Shown here: positions 39,316 to 46,251 of the stretch, piece after piece
Position numbering within the stretch: position 1 is the stretch's first letter
How the letters are laid out: the number at the start of each line of letters is the position of its first letter
Translations under genes and position numbers: made by a program
The notes under the pieces: generated by a model
The model's input: the letters and a program-made list of their open reading frames with translations, nothing else
Database searches by the model: none
Told to the model about the DNA's origin: nothing
NCBI GenBank assembly: GCA_045537575.1
Contig: JAZSPU010000003.1
Location: 1 to 46,251 of the forward strand
From: SIG607 sp045537575
Lineage (GTDB): Bacteria > Bacillota > Clostridia > Oscillospirales > Acutalibacteraceae
Length of the DNA: 46,251 nt
Reading direction: 5' to 3'

Positions 39316-41583
39316 ATGACAACCAATACAGCAAAAGAACAGTTAATGGAGATCGCCTCTCGAATTAAAGAAATGCGCGATATTATGGGTTGGTCTATTG
39401 AAGAAATGGCAGAAAAAACCGAAGTGTCCGTAGAAAATTATAAAGAGTACGAAACCGCAAGCGCAGATATTCCTTTTTCTTTTATACACAAATGCGCTCT
39501 TGCTTTCGACGTAGAAATGACCGAGCTTTTAGAGGGTAGATCTGCTCGTCTTTCGGGTTACACCGTAACAAGAAAGGGAATGGGACAGTCCACCGCTAAG
39601 GAAGACGGTATTGATATTAAAAACCTTGCTCCTAAATTTAAGGATAAAATAGCCGAGCCATACTGGGTAAGATATGAATATGATGCTTCTCAGCAGAATA
39701 AGCCTATTCATCTTACCACACATTCGGGACAGGAATTTGACCTTATAATGAGCGGTTCTCTTAAGGTGCAGATAGGAAATAAAACAGAAATTCTTAATGA
39801 GGGCGACAGCATTTATTATAACAGCTCCACCCCTCACGGAATGATAGCTATAGGCGGTAAAGACTGTGTGTTCTGCGCTGTTGTTCTTCCCGGTGAAGAG
39901 GTAAAAGAAGAGAGTGTGAGAAAGAGCATTGCTTCTGCTAAAACTTCCGAAACTCTCGTTTGTGAAAAGTTCGTTGATACTACTGAAAACGAAAACGGCG
40001 AACTGCTTGATATTAAATTTAATAATACCGATAGCTTTAACTTCGGTTTTGATATTGTTGACGGCATTGCAGGAAAATATCCCGATAAACTTGCTATGCT
40101 TCACGTAGATAAGAACAAGGTTGAACGCCGCTTTACCTTTAATGATATCAAACGCGCTTCTAATCAGTGCGCTAACTACTTTACGTCTTTAGGCATTAAA
40201 AAGGGCGATAAGGTAATGCTTGTTTTAAAGCGCCATTATCAGATCTGGTTCTGTATGGTTGCCCTTCACAAAATAGGCGCAGTGGCTATTCCTGCTACAA
40301 ATCAGCTTAAGGAACACGATTTTGAATACCGCTTTAATGCGGCAGGGGTAAGCGCTCTTGTTTGTACCGCTGACTCAGACACAGCCGAAATAGCGCAGAG
40401 AGCAGCAGCTAACTGTCCTACCGTTAAAAATCTTATAATGGTGGGAGACAGCCGTGAAGGTTGGCGCAATTTTGACGAGGAATATCCTCTCTTTAGCGCT
40501 CACTACTACAGAAATGAAGATACTTCAAGCGGTGAGGATATTGCGCTTATGTTCTTTACTTCGGGAACAACAGGCAATCCCAAAATGGCAGCTCACAAGC
40601 ACACCTATGCTTTAGGACATTTTGTTACCGCAAAATATTGGCATTGTTGCGAAAGAGACGGACTCCATCTTACTATTTCCGATACAGGCTGGGGTAAATC
40701 TCTTTGGGGTAAGCTTTACGGACAGTGGCTTTGCGAAGGCGCAGTATTCGTTTATGACTTTGATAAATTCGATGCAGATGACATTCTGCCTATGTTTGCA
40801 AAATATCAGATTACAACCTTCTGTGCGCCTCCTACAATGCTCAGACTGCTTGTTAAGGGCGACCTTTCAAAATATGATTTATCTTCAATAAAGCATATGA
40901 CAACAGCAGGCGAAGCCCTTAATCCCGAAGTATTCGTTCAGTTTGAAAAGGCAACGGGACTTCAGATTATGGAAGGCTTCGGACAGACCGAAACAACCCT
41001 TACTATTGCTAATCTTTGCGGCACCGTTCCCAAGGTTGGCGCTATGGGTAAGGCTTCACCGCAGTATGATATTGATATTGTTGATCCCGATGGAAATTCC
41101 GTGGCAGACGGTGAAGTGGGAGAAATCGTTGTGCGCACAAAAGACGGTGCACCTTGCGGTCTTTTCAAGGAATATTACTGTGATGAAGAAAAGACAAATG
41201 ATGCTTGGTATGACGGAATGTATCATACGGGCGATACCGCTTGGCGTGATGAGGATGGCTATTTCTGGTATGTTAGCCGTATTGATGACGTTATTAAGTC
41301 TTCGGGATATCGTATAGGACCTTTTGAAATCGAAAGCGTTATTATGGAGCTTCCTTACGTTCTTGAATGTGGCGTTTCTGCCGCTCCCGACGAGGTAAGA
41401 GGTCAGGTGGTTAAGGCAAGTATCGTTTTGGTAAAGGGTACCGAGCCTACCGAAGAACTTAAAAAGGAAATTCAAAATTACGTAAAAGAGCATACCGCGC
41501 CCTATAAATACCCCAGAATAGTTGTATTTAAGGATGAACTTCCCAAAACCATAAGCGGAAAAATCCAGAGAAATAAGCTATAG
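39316..41583 (+). CDS. HTH-cupin-acyl-CoA ligase fusion, copy 1
   Basis: A 755-residue three-domain protein. Residues 8-72 are an XRE helix-turn-helix (ASRIKEMRDIMGWSIEEMAE). Residues about 112-192 are a cupin barrel (IHLTTHSGQEFDLIMSGSLK, DSIYYNSSTPHGMIAIGGKD). Residues about 235-755 are an AMP-forming ligase with MFFTSGTTGNPK (412-423), GFGQTET, YHTGDTAWRDEDGYFWYVSR and catalytic Lys749 in TISGKIQRNKL. The ligase part, with ISDTGWGKSLWGKLYGQWL, looks like the medium-chain/branched acyl-CoA synthetase group. HTH-cupin modules are normally stand-alone regulators. AAAGGGAG precedes ATG 39316. T-box control argues for a role in amino acid supply. Confidence 0.9.
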   Translation: MTTNTAKEQLMEIASRIKEMRDIMGWSIEEMAEKTEVSVENYKEYETASADIPFSFIHKCALAFDVEMTELLEGRSARLSGYTVTRKGMGQSTAKEDGIDIKNLAPKFKDKIAEPYWVRYEYDASQQNKPIHLTTHSGQEFDLIMSGSLKVQIGNKTEILNEGDSIYYNSSTPHGMIAIGGKDCVFCAVVLPGEEVKEESVRKSIASAKTSETLVCEKFVDTTENENGELLDIKFNNTDSFNFGFDIVDGIAGKYPDKLAMLHVDKNKVERRFTFNDIKRASNQCANYFTSLGIKKGDKVMLVLKRHYQIWFCMVALHKIGAVAIPATNQLKEHDFEYRFNAAGVSALVCTADSDTAEIAQRAAANCPTVKNLIMVGDSREGWRNFDEEYPLFSAHYYRNEDTSSGEDIALMFFTSGTTGNPKMAAHKHTYALGHFVTAKYWHCCERDGLHLTISDTGWGKSLWGKLYGQWLCEGAVFVYDFDKFDADDILPMFAKYQITTFCAPPTMLRLLVKGDLSKYDLSSIKHMTTAGEALNPEVFVQFEKATGLQIMEGFGQTETTLTIANLCGTVPKVGAMGKASPQYDIDIVDPDGNSVADGEVGEIVVRTKDGAPCGLFKEYYCDEEKTNDAWYDGMYHTGDTAWRDEDGYFWYVSRIDDVIKSSGYRIGPFEIESVIMELPYVLECGVSAAPDEVRGQVVKASIVLVKGTEPTEELKKEIQNYVKEHTAPYKYPRIVVFKDELPKTISGKIQRNKL

Positions 41584-41602
41584 TGTAAAAATAAATAGAA
41601 TA

Positions 41603-41631
41603 TTGACAAATACCATAAGTTGTGCTACAAT
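41603..41631 (+). promoter_or_regulatory. Promoter of T-box leader 2
   Basis: TTGACA (41603-41608), 17-base spacer, TACAAT (41626-41631), 19 bases after the first ligase gene ends. The second ligase can therefore be transcribed independently. Confidence 0.85.
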
Positions 41632-41637
41632 AGTACA

Positions 41638-41918
41638 GTCAATAAAAGGCTTTGACGAAGAGTACACGCTCTATATGCCTTGCAGAGAAACGGTGGTTGG
41701 TGCAAACCGTCAGGTTAGTGGTTCGTGTTTGTAGCTTCTGAGCCGAGGGGAAGAAAGTATTTAATATATCAGTAGAACCCCTCCGTGATTGCTGCGTTAA
41801 TGCATAGGAATTGTTTGATTCCAAAAGTGGCGGACTTCCGCAATTTGAGTGGTACCGCGGGTGTGAATAATCATTTAGCACTCGTCTCAAAGGCATTACT
41901 TTGGGACGGGTGTTTTTT
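41638..41918 (+). promoter_or_regulatory. T-box riboswitch leader 2
   Basis: A second complete T-box leader with the TTTGACGAAGAGTA region of Stem I, an apical ACGGT...ACCGT hairpin, antiterminator core GAGTGGTACCGCGGG (41847-41861) and terminator CACTCGTCTCAAAG with CTTTGGGACGGGTG, then TTTTTT (41913-41918). About 75 bases before the core are almost identical to leader 1 (from CCGTGATTGCTGCG onward). The region aligned to the first specifier reads TAGTGGTTCGTG (41716-41727); GTT (Val) or TTC (Phe) are the fitting candidates. The bulge is again TGGT. Confidence 0.92.
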
Positions 41919-41947
41919 CGTCCTACAAAAAACGGAGAGAAGAAAAT

Positions 41948-44236
41948 ATGGAACAAATGACAGGACTTGATTTTAAAATCAAGGAAATGGCGGGGCGTAT
42001 TAAAGAACTCAGAGAAATTGAAGGTCTTACCCCCGAGGAAATGGCGGTTAAAACTGCCGTATCTACAGAAGAATATATTCAGTGTGAAGCAGGTAACAGC
42101 GACCTAAACTTTGCTTTTATCTACCGTTGCGCTCTTGCACTTAACGTTAACGTAACCGATATTATTGAGGGTTACAGCCCGAGACTTAAGTCCTATACCG
42201 TAACACGTTCAGGCGCAGGACAAAAAATTGCTCAGGCGCACGGTATGACCTATTATAACCTTGCTTATGCCTTCCAGAACAAGATTGCCGAGCCTCTTTA
42301 CGTTCGCAGTATATATAGCGAAGAAGCACAGCACAAGGATATAGAGCTTACAACCCACGCAGGTCAGGAGCTTGATATCGTTATTGAAGGTCAGCTTATG
42401 GTACAGGTTGGCGAACACAAGGAAGTTTTAGGCCCCGGAGACAGCATTTATTACGATAGTGACGTTGCTCACGGTATGATTGCTATCGGCGGTAAAGACT
42501 GCCTTTTCTATGCTATTGTTCTTAATCCTACAGGCGAACCTATTCCCGAGCTTCTTCCCGCAAAAACTATTCTTGAGCCTAAAGCGGTTAAGAAGGACAC
42601 TAAGGAAAGAATTTATCAGAAGTTTATTGATGTAACAGAGGATGCAAACGGCACTCCTACATCAATTAAATTTAAAAATACCGAGAAGTTCAACTTCGGC
42701 TTTGACCTTATTGACGCTCTTGCAGACAGAGAACCCGAAAAACTTGCAATGCTTCATATATCTAAGGATAAAACCGAACGCAGACTTACCTTTAAGGATA
42801 TCAAGAAGGCATCTAACCAATGCGCTAACTACTTTAAGTCCTTGGGTATTAAAAAAGGCGACAGAGTAATGCTTGTTTTAAAACGTCATTATCAGTTCTG
42901 GTTCGCTATGATTGGTCTTAATAAATTAGGAGCAATCGGTATTCCCGCTACTAATCAGCTTTTAGAGCACGATTTTGAATATCGCTTTAATGCGGCAGGA
43001 GTAAATACCATTATATGCACTGCTGACGGTGATACTGCAAATCAGGTTGATATTGCCGCCGCTAAATCTCCTACTCTTATAAATAAACTTATAGTAGGCG
43101 GAGAGAGGGACGGCTGGAGAAACTTTGATGAGGAATATACTCTATACAGCACCCACTATAACAGAACAGAGGATGCTCCCGGCGGAGACGACCTTATGCT
43201 TATGTTCTTCACTTCGGGTACTACGGGTTATCCCAAAATTGCCGCTCATAATTATAAATATGCCCTTGGTCATTTCCATACTGCAAAGTATTGGCATACG
43301 GTTGACCCCGACGGACTCCATTTCACTATTTCCGATACGGGTTGGGCTAAATCAATGTGGGGTAAGCTTTACGGACAATGGCTTTGCGAAGCGGCTATAT
43401 TCGTTTATGACTTTGACCGCTTTGATGCCGCAGACATTCTCCCAATGTTTACTAAATATAAAATCACTACATTCTGTGCACCTCCTACAATGCTCAGAAT
43501 GATGATAAAACAGGATATATCTCAGTACGATTTTTCTTCCGTTACTCATATGACTACGGCAGGCGAGGCTCTTAATCCTGAGGTTTACCGTCAGTTCGAA
43601 AAGGCTACGGGACTTCAGATTCTTGAGGGATTCGGTCAGACCGAAAGTACTATGATAATCGGTAATATGATAGGCTCTAGCCATAAAATCGGTTCTATGG
43701 GTAAACCTGCTCCTATCTATGATGTTGATATCGTTGACCCTGACGGAAAGAGTGTTCCCGACGGTGAGGTTGGCGAAATTGTTATTAACGTTAAGGACGG
43801 CGCTCCCTGCGGACTCTTTACGGGATATTATCTTAACGAGGAAAAGACCAAGGAAGTATGGCACGACGGCTATTATCATACAGGTGATACCGCTTGGCGT
43901 GATGAAGATGGCTTCTATTGGTACGTTGGCCGTGTTGATGACGTTATTAAGTCTTCGGGCTACCGTATAGGACCTTTTGAAATCGAAAGCGTTATTATGG
44001 AGCTTCCTTACGTTCTTGAATGCGGCGTTTCTGCCGCTCCCGACGAGGTAAGAGGTCAGGTTGTTAAGGCAAGTATCGTTTTGGTAAAGGGTACCGAGCC
44101 TACCGAAGAACTCAAAAAAGAAATTCAGAAGTACGTTAAGGACAGAACTGCTCCTTATAAATATCCCCGTATAGTAGTTTTCAGAGACAGTCTCCCAAAA
44201 ACTACAAGTGGAAAAATACAGAGAAATAAGTTATAA
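41948..44236 (+). CDS. HTH-cupin-acyl-CoA ligase fusion, copy 2
   Basis: A 762-residue paralogue of the preceding gene with the same order: HTH (KEMAGRIKELREIEGLTPEE), cupin (IELTTHAGQELDIVIEGQLM, DSIYYDSDVAHGMIAIGGKD), then the AMP-ligase with MFFTSGTTGYPK, ISDTGWAKSMWGKLYGQWL, GFGQTES and the C-terminal TTSGKIQRNKL. The HTH and cupin parts have diverged most. The region from DDVIKSSGYRIGPFEIESVI to KKEIQ is identical in protein and nearly so in DNA to copy 1. Different substrates for the two copies are plausible. Start ATG 41948 is supported by CGGAGAGAAG. Confidence 0.9.
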   Translation: MEQMTGLDFKIKEMAGRIKELREIEGLTPEEMAVKTAVSTEEYIQCEAGNSDLNFAFIYRCALALNVNVTDIIEGYSPRLKSYTVTRSGAGQKIAQAHGMTYYNLAYAFQNKIAEPLYVRSIYSEEAQHKDIELTTHAGQELDIVIEGQLMVQVGEHKEVLGPGDSIYYDSDVAHGMIAIGGKDCLFYAIVLNPTGEPIPELLPAKTILEPKAVKKDTKERIYQKFIDVTEDANGTPTSIKFKNTEKFNFGFDLIDALADREPEKLAMLHISKDKTERRLTFKDIKKASNQCANYFKSLGIKKGDRVMLVLKRHYQFWFAMIGLNKLGAIGIPATNQLLEHDFEYRFNAAGVNTIICTADGDTANQVDIAAAKSPTLINKLIVGGERDGWRNFDEEYTLYSTHYNRTEDAPGGDDLMLMFFTSGTTGYPKIAAHNYKYALGHFHTAKYWHTVDPDGLHFTISDTGWAKSMWGKLYGQWLCEAAIFVYDFDRFDAADILPMFTKYKITTFCAPPTMLRMMIKQDISQYDFSSVTHMTTAGEALNPEVYRQFEKATGLQILEGFGQTESTMIIGNMIGSSHKIGSMGKPAPIYDVDIVDPDGKSVPDGEVGEIVINVKDGAPCGLFTGYYLNEEKTKEVWHDGYYHTGDTAWRDEDGFYWYVGRVDDVIKSSGYRIGPFEIESVIMELPYVLECGVSAAPDEVRGQVVKASIVLVKGTEPTEELKKEIQKYVKDRTAPYKYPRIVVFRDSLPKTTSGKIQRNKL

Positions 44237-44251
44237 TTAGGAGTGAGAGCG

Positions 44252-44914
44252 GTGTTTGATAAAAGAATTACGCTTTTTTGCGGACATTACGGAAGCGGAA
44301 AAACCAATATAGCTGTAAATGCTGCTTTAAAGCTTAGTCAAAATTATGAAAATATTGCTCTTGCTGACCTTGATATAGTTAATCCTTATTTCAGAACTAA
44401 AGACAGCAGCAAGGAGCTTAGCGAAAAGGGAATAAGACTTATTTGTTCCCAGTACGCTAATTCAAACGTTGATATTCCCGCTTTACCTCAGGATATTTAC
44501 GCCCTTACCGACGATAAGACTTTAAAATGCATTGTGGATATCGGCGGCGATGACAGAGGCGCTTACGTGCTGGGCAGAATAAGTGAAAAAATCGTTAGTG
44601 AAAACGATTACGATATGCTTATGGTAATAAACAGTTACCGCCCGTTAACCAGAGATGCCGAGTCAACCATGGAAGTGTTAAGGGAAATTGAAACTGCTGC
44701 TAAAATCAAGTTTACAGGACTTGTAAACAATTCTAATTTGGGTGAAGAAACAACCGAGGAAGATGTAATCAATTCACTTTCTTATGCCCAAAGCGTATCA
44801 AAGGTAACGGGACTTCCTGTTGTTGCAACCACCGTAAAAGAGGAACTTTTTGAAGCTTTAAATAAAAGAATAGAAAATCTTTTCCCCCTTAAGCTTCAGG
44901 ATAAAATTTTGTAG
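44252..44914 (+). CDS. P-loop ATPase (MinD/CooC-like) linked to the oxidoreductase cluster
   Basis: A 220-residue protein with Walker A GHYGSGKT (residues 11-18), a deviant-Walker-like LADLDIVNPYFRTKD, and a CIVDIGGDDRGAYVLGR segment. It resembles nucleotide-binding SIMIBI proteins that insert metals or mature redox enzymes, but lacks the CxxC metal site of NBP35 or CooC metal carriers. TAGGAG (44238-44243) selects GTG 44252 over GTG 44243. It starts 15 bases after the second ligase gene and is probably transcribed with it. A maturation or regulatory role for the downstream enzyme is inference. Confidence 0.75.
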   Translation: MFDKRITLFCGHYGSGKTNIAVNAALKLSQNYENIALADLDIVNPYFRTKDSSKELSEKGIRLICSQYANSNVDIPALPQDIYALTDDKTLKCIVDIGGDDRGAYVLGRISEKIVSENDYDMLMVINSYRPLTRDAESTMEVLREIETAAKIKFTGLVNNSNLGEETTEEDVINSLSYAQSVSKVTGLPVVATTVKEELFEALNKRIENLFPLKLQDKIL

Positions 44915-44967
44915 ATTACACATTAATTGTGCTTATCGTAATATTAATTTGCTAAGGAGTGTTTAAT

Positions 44968-45174
44968 TTGGCAAAGTTAACCTTTAAAACCGACAACTGT
45001 AAAGGTTGCGGACTGTGTGTAGATGCCTGTCCTAAACAGGTGCTTATTCTCGCTCAGGACAAAATTAACAAAAAAGGACATCATCCCGTTGAAGCCGCTA
45101 ATATCGAGGCTTGTATCGGATGCGCATTCTGTGCAACTATGTGTCCCGACTGTATTATCAAGGTAGAAAGGTAG
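44968..45174 (+). CDS. Ferredoxin-like subunit with two 4Fe-4S clusters
   Basis: A 68-residue protein with two classic cluster motifs, CKGCGLCVDACPK and CIGCAFCATMCPD. It matches the delta (VorD/KorD-type) subunit of 2-oxoacid:ferredoxin oxidoreductases, which relays electrons to or from the TPP-bearing catalytic subunit. AAGGAG (44954-44959) sits eight bases before TTG 44968, preferred over GTG 44959. Its stop overlaps the next frame (TAGTG). Confidence 0.92.
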   Translation: MAKLTFKTDNCKGCGLCVDACPKQVLILAQDKINKKGHHPVEAANIEACIGCAFCATMCPDCIIKVER

Positions 45175-45182
45175 TGAAAAAA

Positions 45183-46244
45183 GTGGCAGATAAAGTTTTA
45201 ATGAAAGGTAATGAAGCTATTGCAGAAGCTGCTATAGTTGCAGGATGCCGTCACTATTTCGGTTATCCTATTACTCCTCAGACAGAAATTGCCGCTTATA
45301 TGGCAAAGCGTATGCCCAAAATCGGCGGTACCTTCCTTCAGGCAGAAAGTGAAATTGCCGCTATTAATATGGTTTACGGTGTTGCTTCTACCGGTAAGCG
45401 TGTAATGACATCCTCTTCAAGCCCCGGAATTTCACTTAAGGGCGAAGGTCTTTCCTATCTTGCAGGCGCTGACCTTCCTTCTCTTATCGTTAACGTACAG
45501 AGAGGCGGCCCCGCACTTGGCGGCATTCAGCCTTCACAGTCTGACTACTATCAGGCTACAAAGGCAGGCGGTCACGGAGATTTCAGAATGATAGTTCTTG
45601 CTCCTGCTTCCGTTCAGGAAATGGCTGACCTTACCGTAAAGGGCTTTGAACTTGCAGATAAATACCGTATGACATCTATGATTCTTGCCGACGGTACTAT
45701 GGGACAGATGATGGAACCTGTTTCTCTCGATCTTGCAGTTAATGCACCTGCTCCAAAGCCTTGGGCTACTACAGGAACAAAAATGGAACGTGAACACAAT
45801 ATTGTTAACTCTCTTTTCCTTGTTCCCGAAGAGCTTGAAAAATCCAACTTTGAGCGTTTTGAACGTTATAAGTACATAGAAGAAAACGAATGTATGTGGG
45901 AAGAGTATCTTATGGACGATGCAGAAATCTGCATTGCCGCATTCGGTATCGCTGCCCGTGTTTCCAAAAATGCTATTAACGAAGCAAGAAAGCAGGGTAT
46001 TAAGGTTGGTTTAATCCGTCCTATAACACTTTGGCCGTTCCCCAAAAAGCCATTTGAAGCCGCAGCTAAAAAGGTAAAACACATTATCTCGGTAGAGCTT
46101 TCAATGGGCCAAATGATTGAAGATGTTAAGCTTGCTACAGGCTGTAAGGTTCCTGTAACTCTTTGCAACCGTACCGGCGGTATGATTCCGTCTCCTGAGC
46201 AGGTTCTCAGTGCGATTGTTGACGCCAATAACGGAGGTAAGTAA
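45183..46244 (+). CDS. 2-oxoacid:ferredoxin oxidoreductase subunit VorB/KorA type
   Basis: The alpha-type subunit (353 residues) of an oxygen-sensitive oxidoreductase that interconverts 2-oxo acid plus CoA with acyl-CoA plus CO2 using ferredoxin. It opens with KVLMKGNEAIAEAAIVAGCR, followed by GYPITPQTEIAAYMAKR, QAESEIAAINMVYGVASTGK, the long GGPALGGIQPSQSDYYQA segment and a C-terminal TPP-fold part (SVELSMGQMIEDVKLA). Sequence style is closest to 3-methyl-2-oxobutanoate (branched-chain) enzymes, but KorA cannot be excluded. GTG 45183 matches the usual start of homologues; GTG 45174 is possible. Confidence 0.9.
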   Translation: MADKVLMKGNEAIAEAAIVAGCRHYFGYPITPQTEIAAYMAKRMPKIGGTFLQAESEIAAINMVYGVASTGKRVMTSSSSPGISLKGEGLSYLAGADLPSLIVNVQRGGPALGGIQPSQSDYYQATKAGGHGDFRMIVLAPASVQEMADLTVKGFELADKYRMTSMILADGTMGQMMEPVSLDLAVNAPAPKPWATTGTKMEREHNIVNSLFLVPEELEKSNFERFERYKYIEENECMWEEYLMDDAEICIAAFGIAARVSKNAINEARKQGIKVGLIRPITLWPFPKKPFEAAAKKVKHIISVELSMGQMIEDVKLATGCKVPVTLCNRTGGMIPSPEQVLSAIVDANNGGK

Positions 46245-46246
46245 TT

Positions 46247-46251
46247 ATGGT
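46247..46251 (+). CDS. Start of the next gene, cut by the window edge
   Basis: ATG at 46247-46249 follows GGAGGT (46234-46239) at a normal distance. Only five bases are present. By operon logic the TPP-binding catalytic subunit (VorA/KorB type) is expected, but the sequence does not show it. Confidence 0.4.

Noticed and set aside
39529..40104. 191-residue open frame on the minus strand inside the first ligase gene
   Set aside because: It lies fully within a gene with clear HTH, cupin and ligase motifs. No start signal or recognisable domain.
38988..44236. The two ligase copies as an assembly duplication artefact
   Set aside because: The copies differ throughout most of their length, and the leaders have different Stem I sequences; only limited tracts are near-identical.

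Overview
The window looks like chromosomal DNA from an anaerobic, spore-forming Bacillota of class Clostridia, of the Oscillospiraceae/Ruminococcaceae type. The evidence is a moderately AT-rich base composition, AAGGAG-type ribosome binding sites, TTGACA-N17-TATAAT promoters, sporulation genes (yunB, ytvI-like), a Firmicutes-type cdaA-cdaR pair, T-box leaders and a ferredoxin-dependent 2-oxoacid oxidoreductase cluster. No genus can be named from sequence reading alone.

Layout. 1-2.8 kb: an accessory patch with an XRE regulator facing left, divergent from four rightward genes of unknown role (two short paralogues, an L7/L12-CTD-like membrane protein and a DUF6273-type lipoprotein). 2.9-9.6 kb: tRNA-Leu(UAG), a cytidylate-kinase-like protein, yunB, a PheB-type ACT protein, a YtvI/AI-2E family permease, a DUF3343 plus cysteine-desulfurase-like pair, and cdaA-cdaR for cyclic-di-AMP synthesis and its control. 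9.6-15.3 kb: recD2, comF-like, an MreB-family gene and the attenuated infC-rpmI-rplT operon. 15.3-32.8 kb: one tightly packed rightward run of fifteen housekeeping genes (trmH-like, dprA, topA, trmFO, plsX, rnc, radical SAM, smc, ftsY, rdgB, yhbY, nadD, yqeK, rsfS, leuS) with gaps of 16 bases or less. 32.8-37.5 kb: tRNA-Lys(UUU), then an accessory region with a palindrome array, an XRE-TPR regulator, a pyrophosphatase-Nudix fusion between inverted copies of a palindromic repeat, and four small genes sharing a repeated upstream cassette. 37.6-46.25 kb: a FAD-dependent COG2509-type protein, then the most interesting locus.

That locus has two tandem genes, each encoding an HTH-cupin-AMP-ligase fusion and each preceded by its own sigma-A promoter and complete T-box leader. 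They are followed by a P-loop ATPase, a two-cluster ferredoxin and a VorB-type 2-oxoacid:ferredoxin oxidoreductase subunit; the next gene starts in the last five bases. T-boxes switch genes on when an amino acid is scarce. My inference is therefore that this is a biosynthetic or salvage route: a carboxylic acid is activated to its acyl-CoA and reductively carboxylated to a 2-oxo acid, the precursor of a branched-chain or aromatic amino acid. The N-terminal HTH-cupin could add a second layer of sensing. The amino acid cannot be fixed from sequence reading; Ile/Val or Phe are the best candidates.

Limits: functions rest on motif recognition without database searches, RNA structures were paired by eye, and many start codons were reassigned from ribosome binding site spacing.
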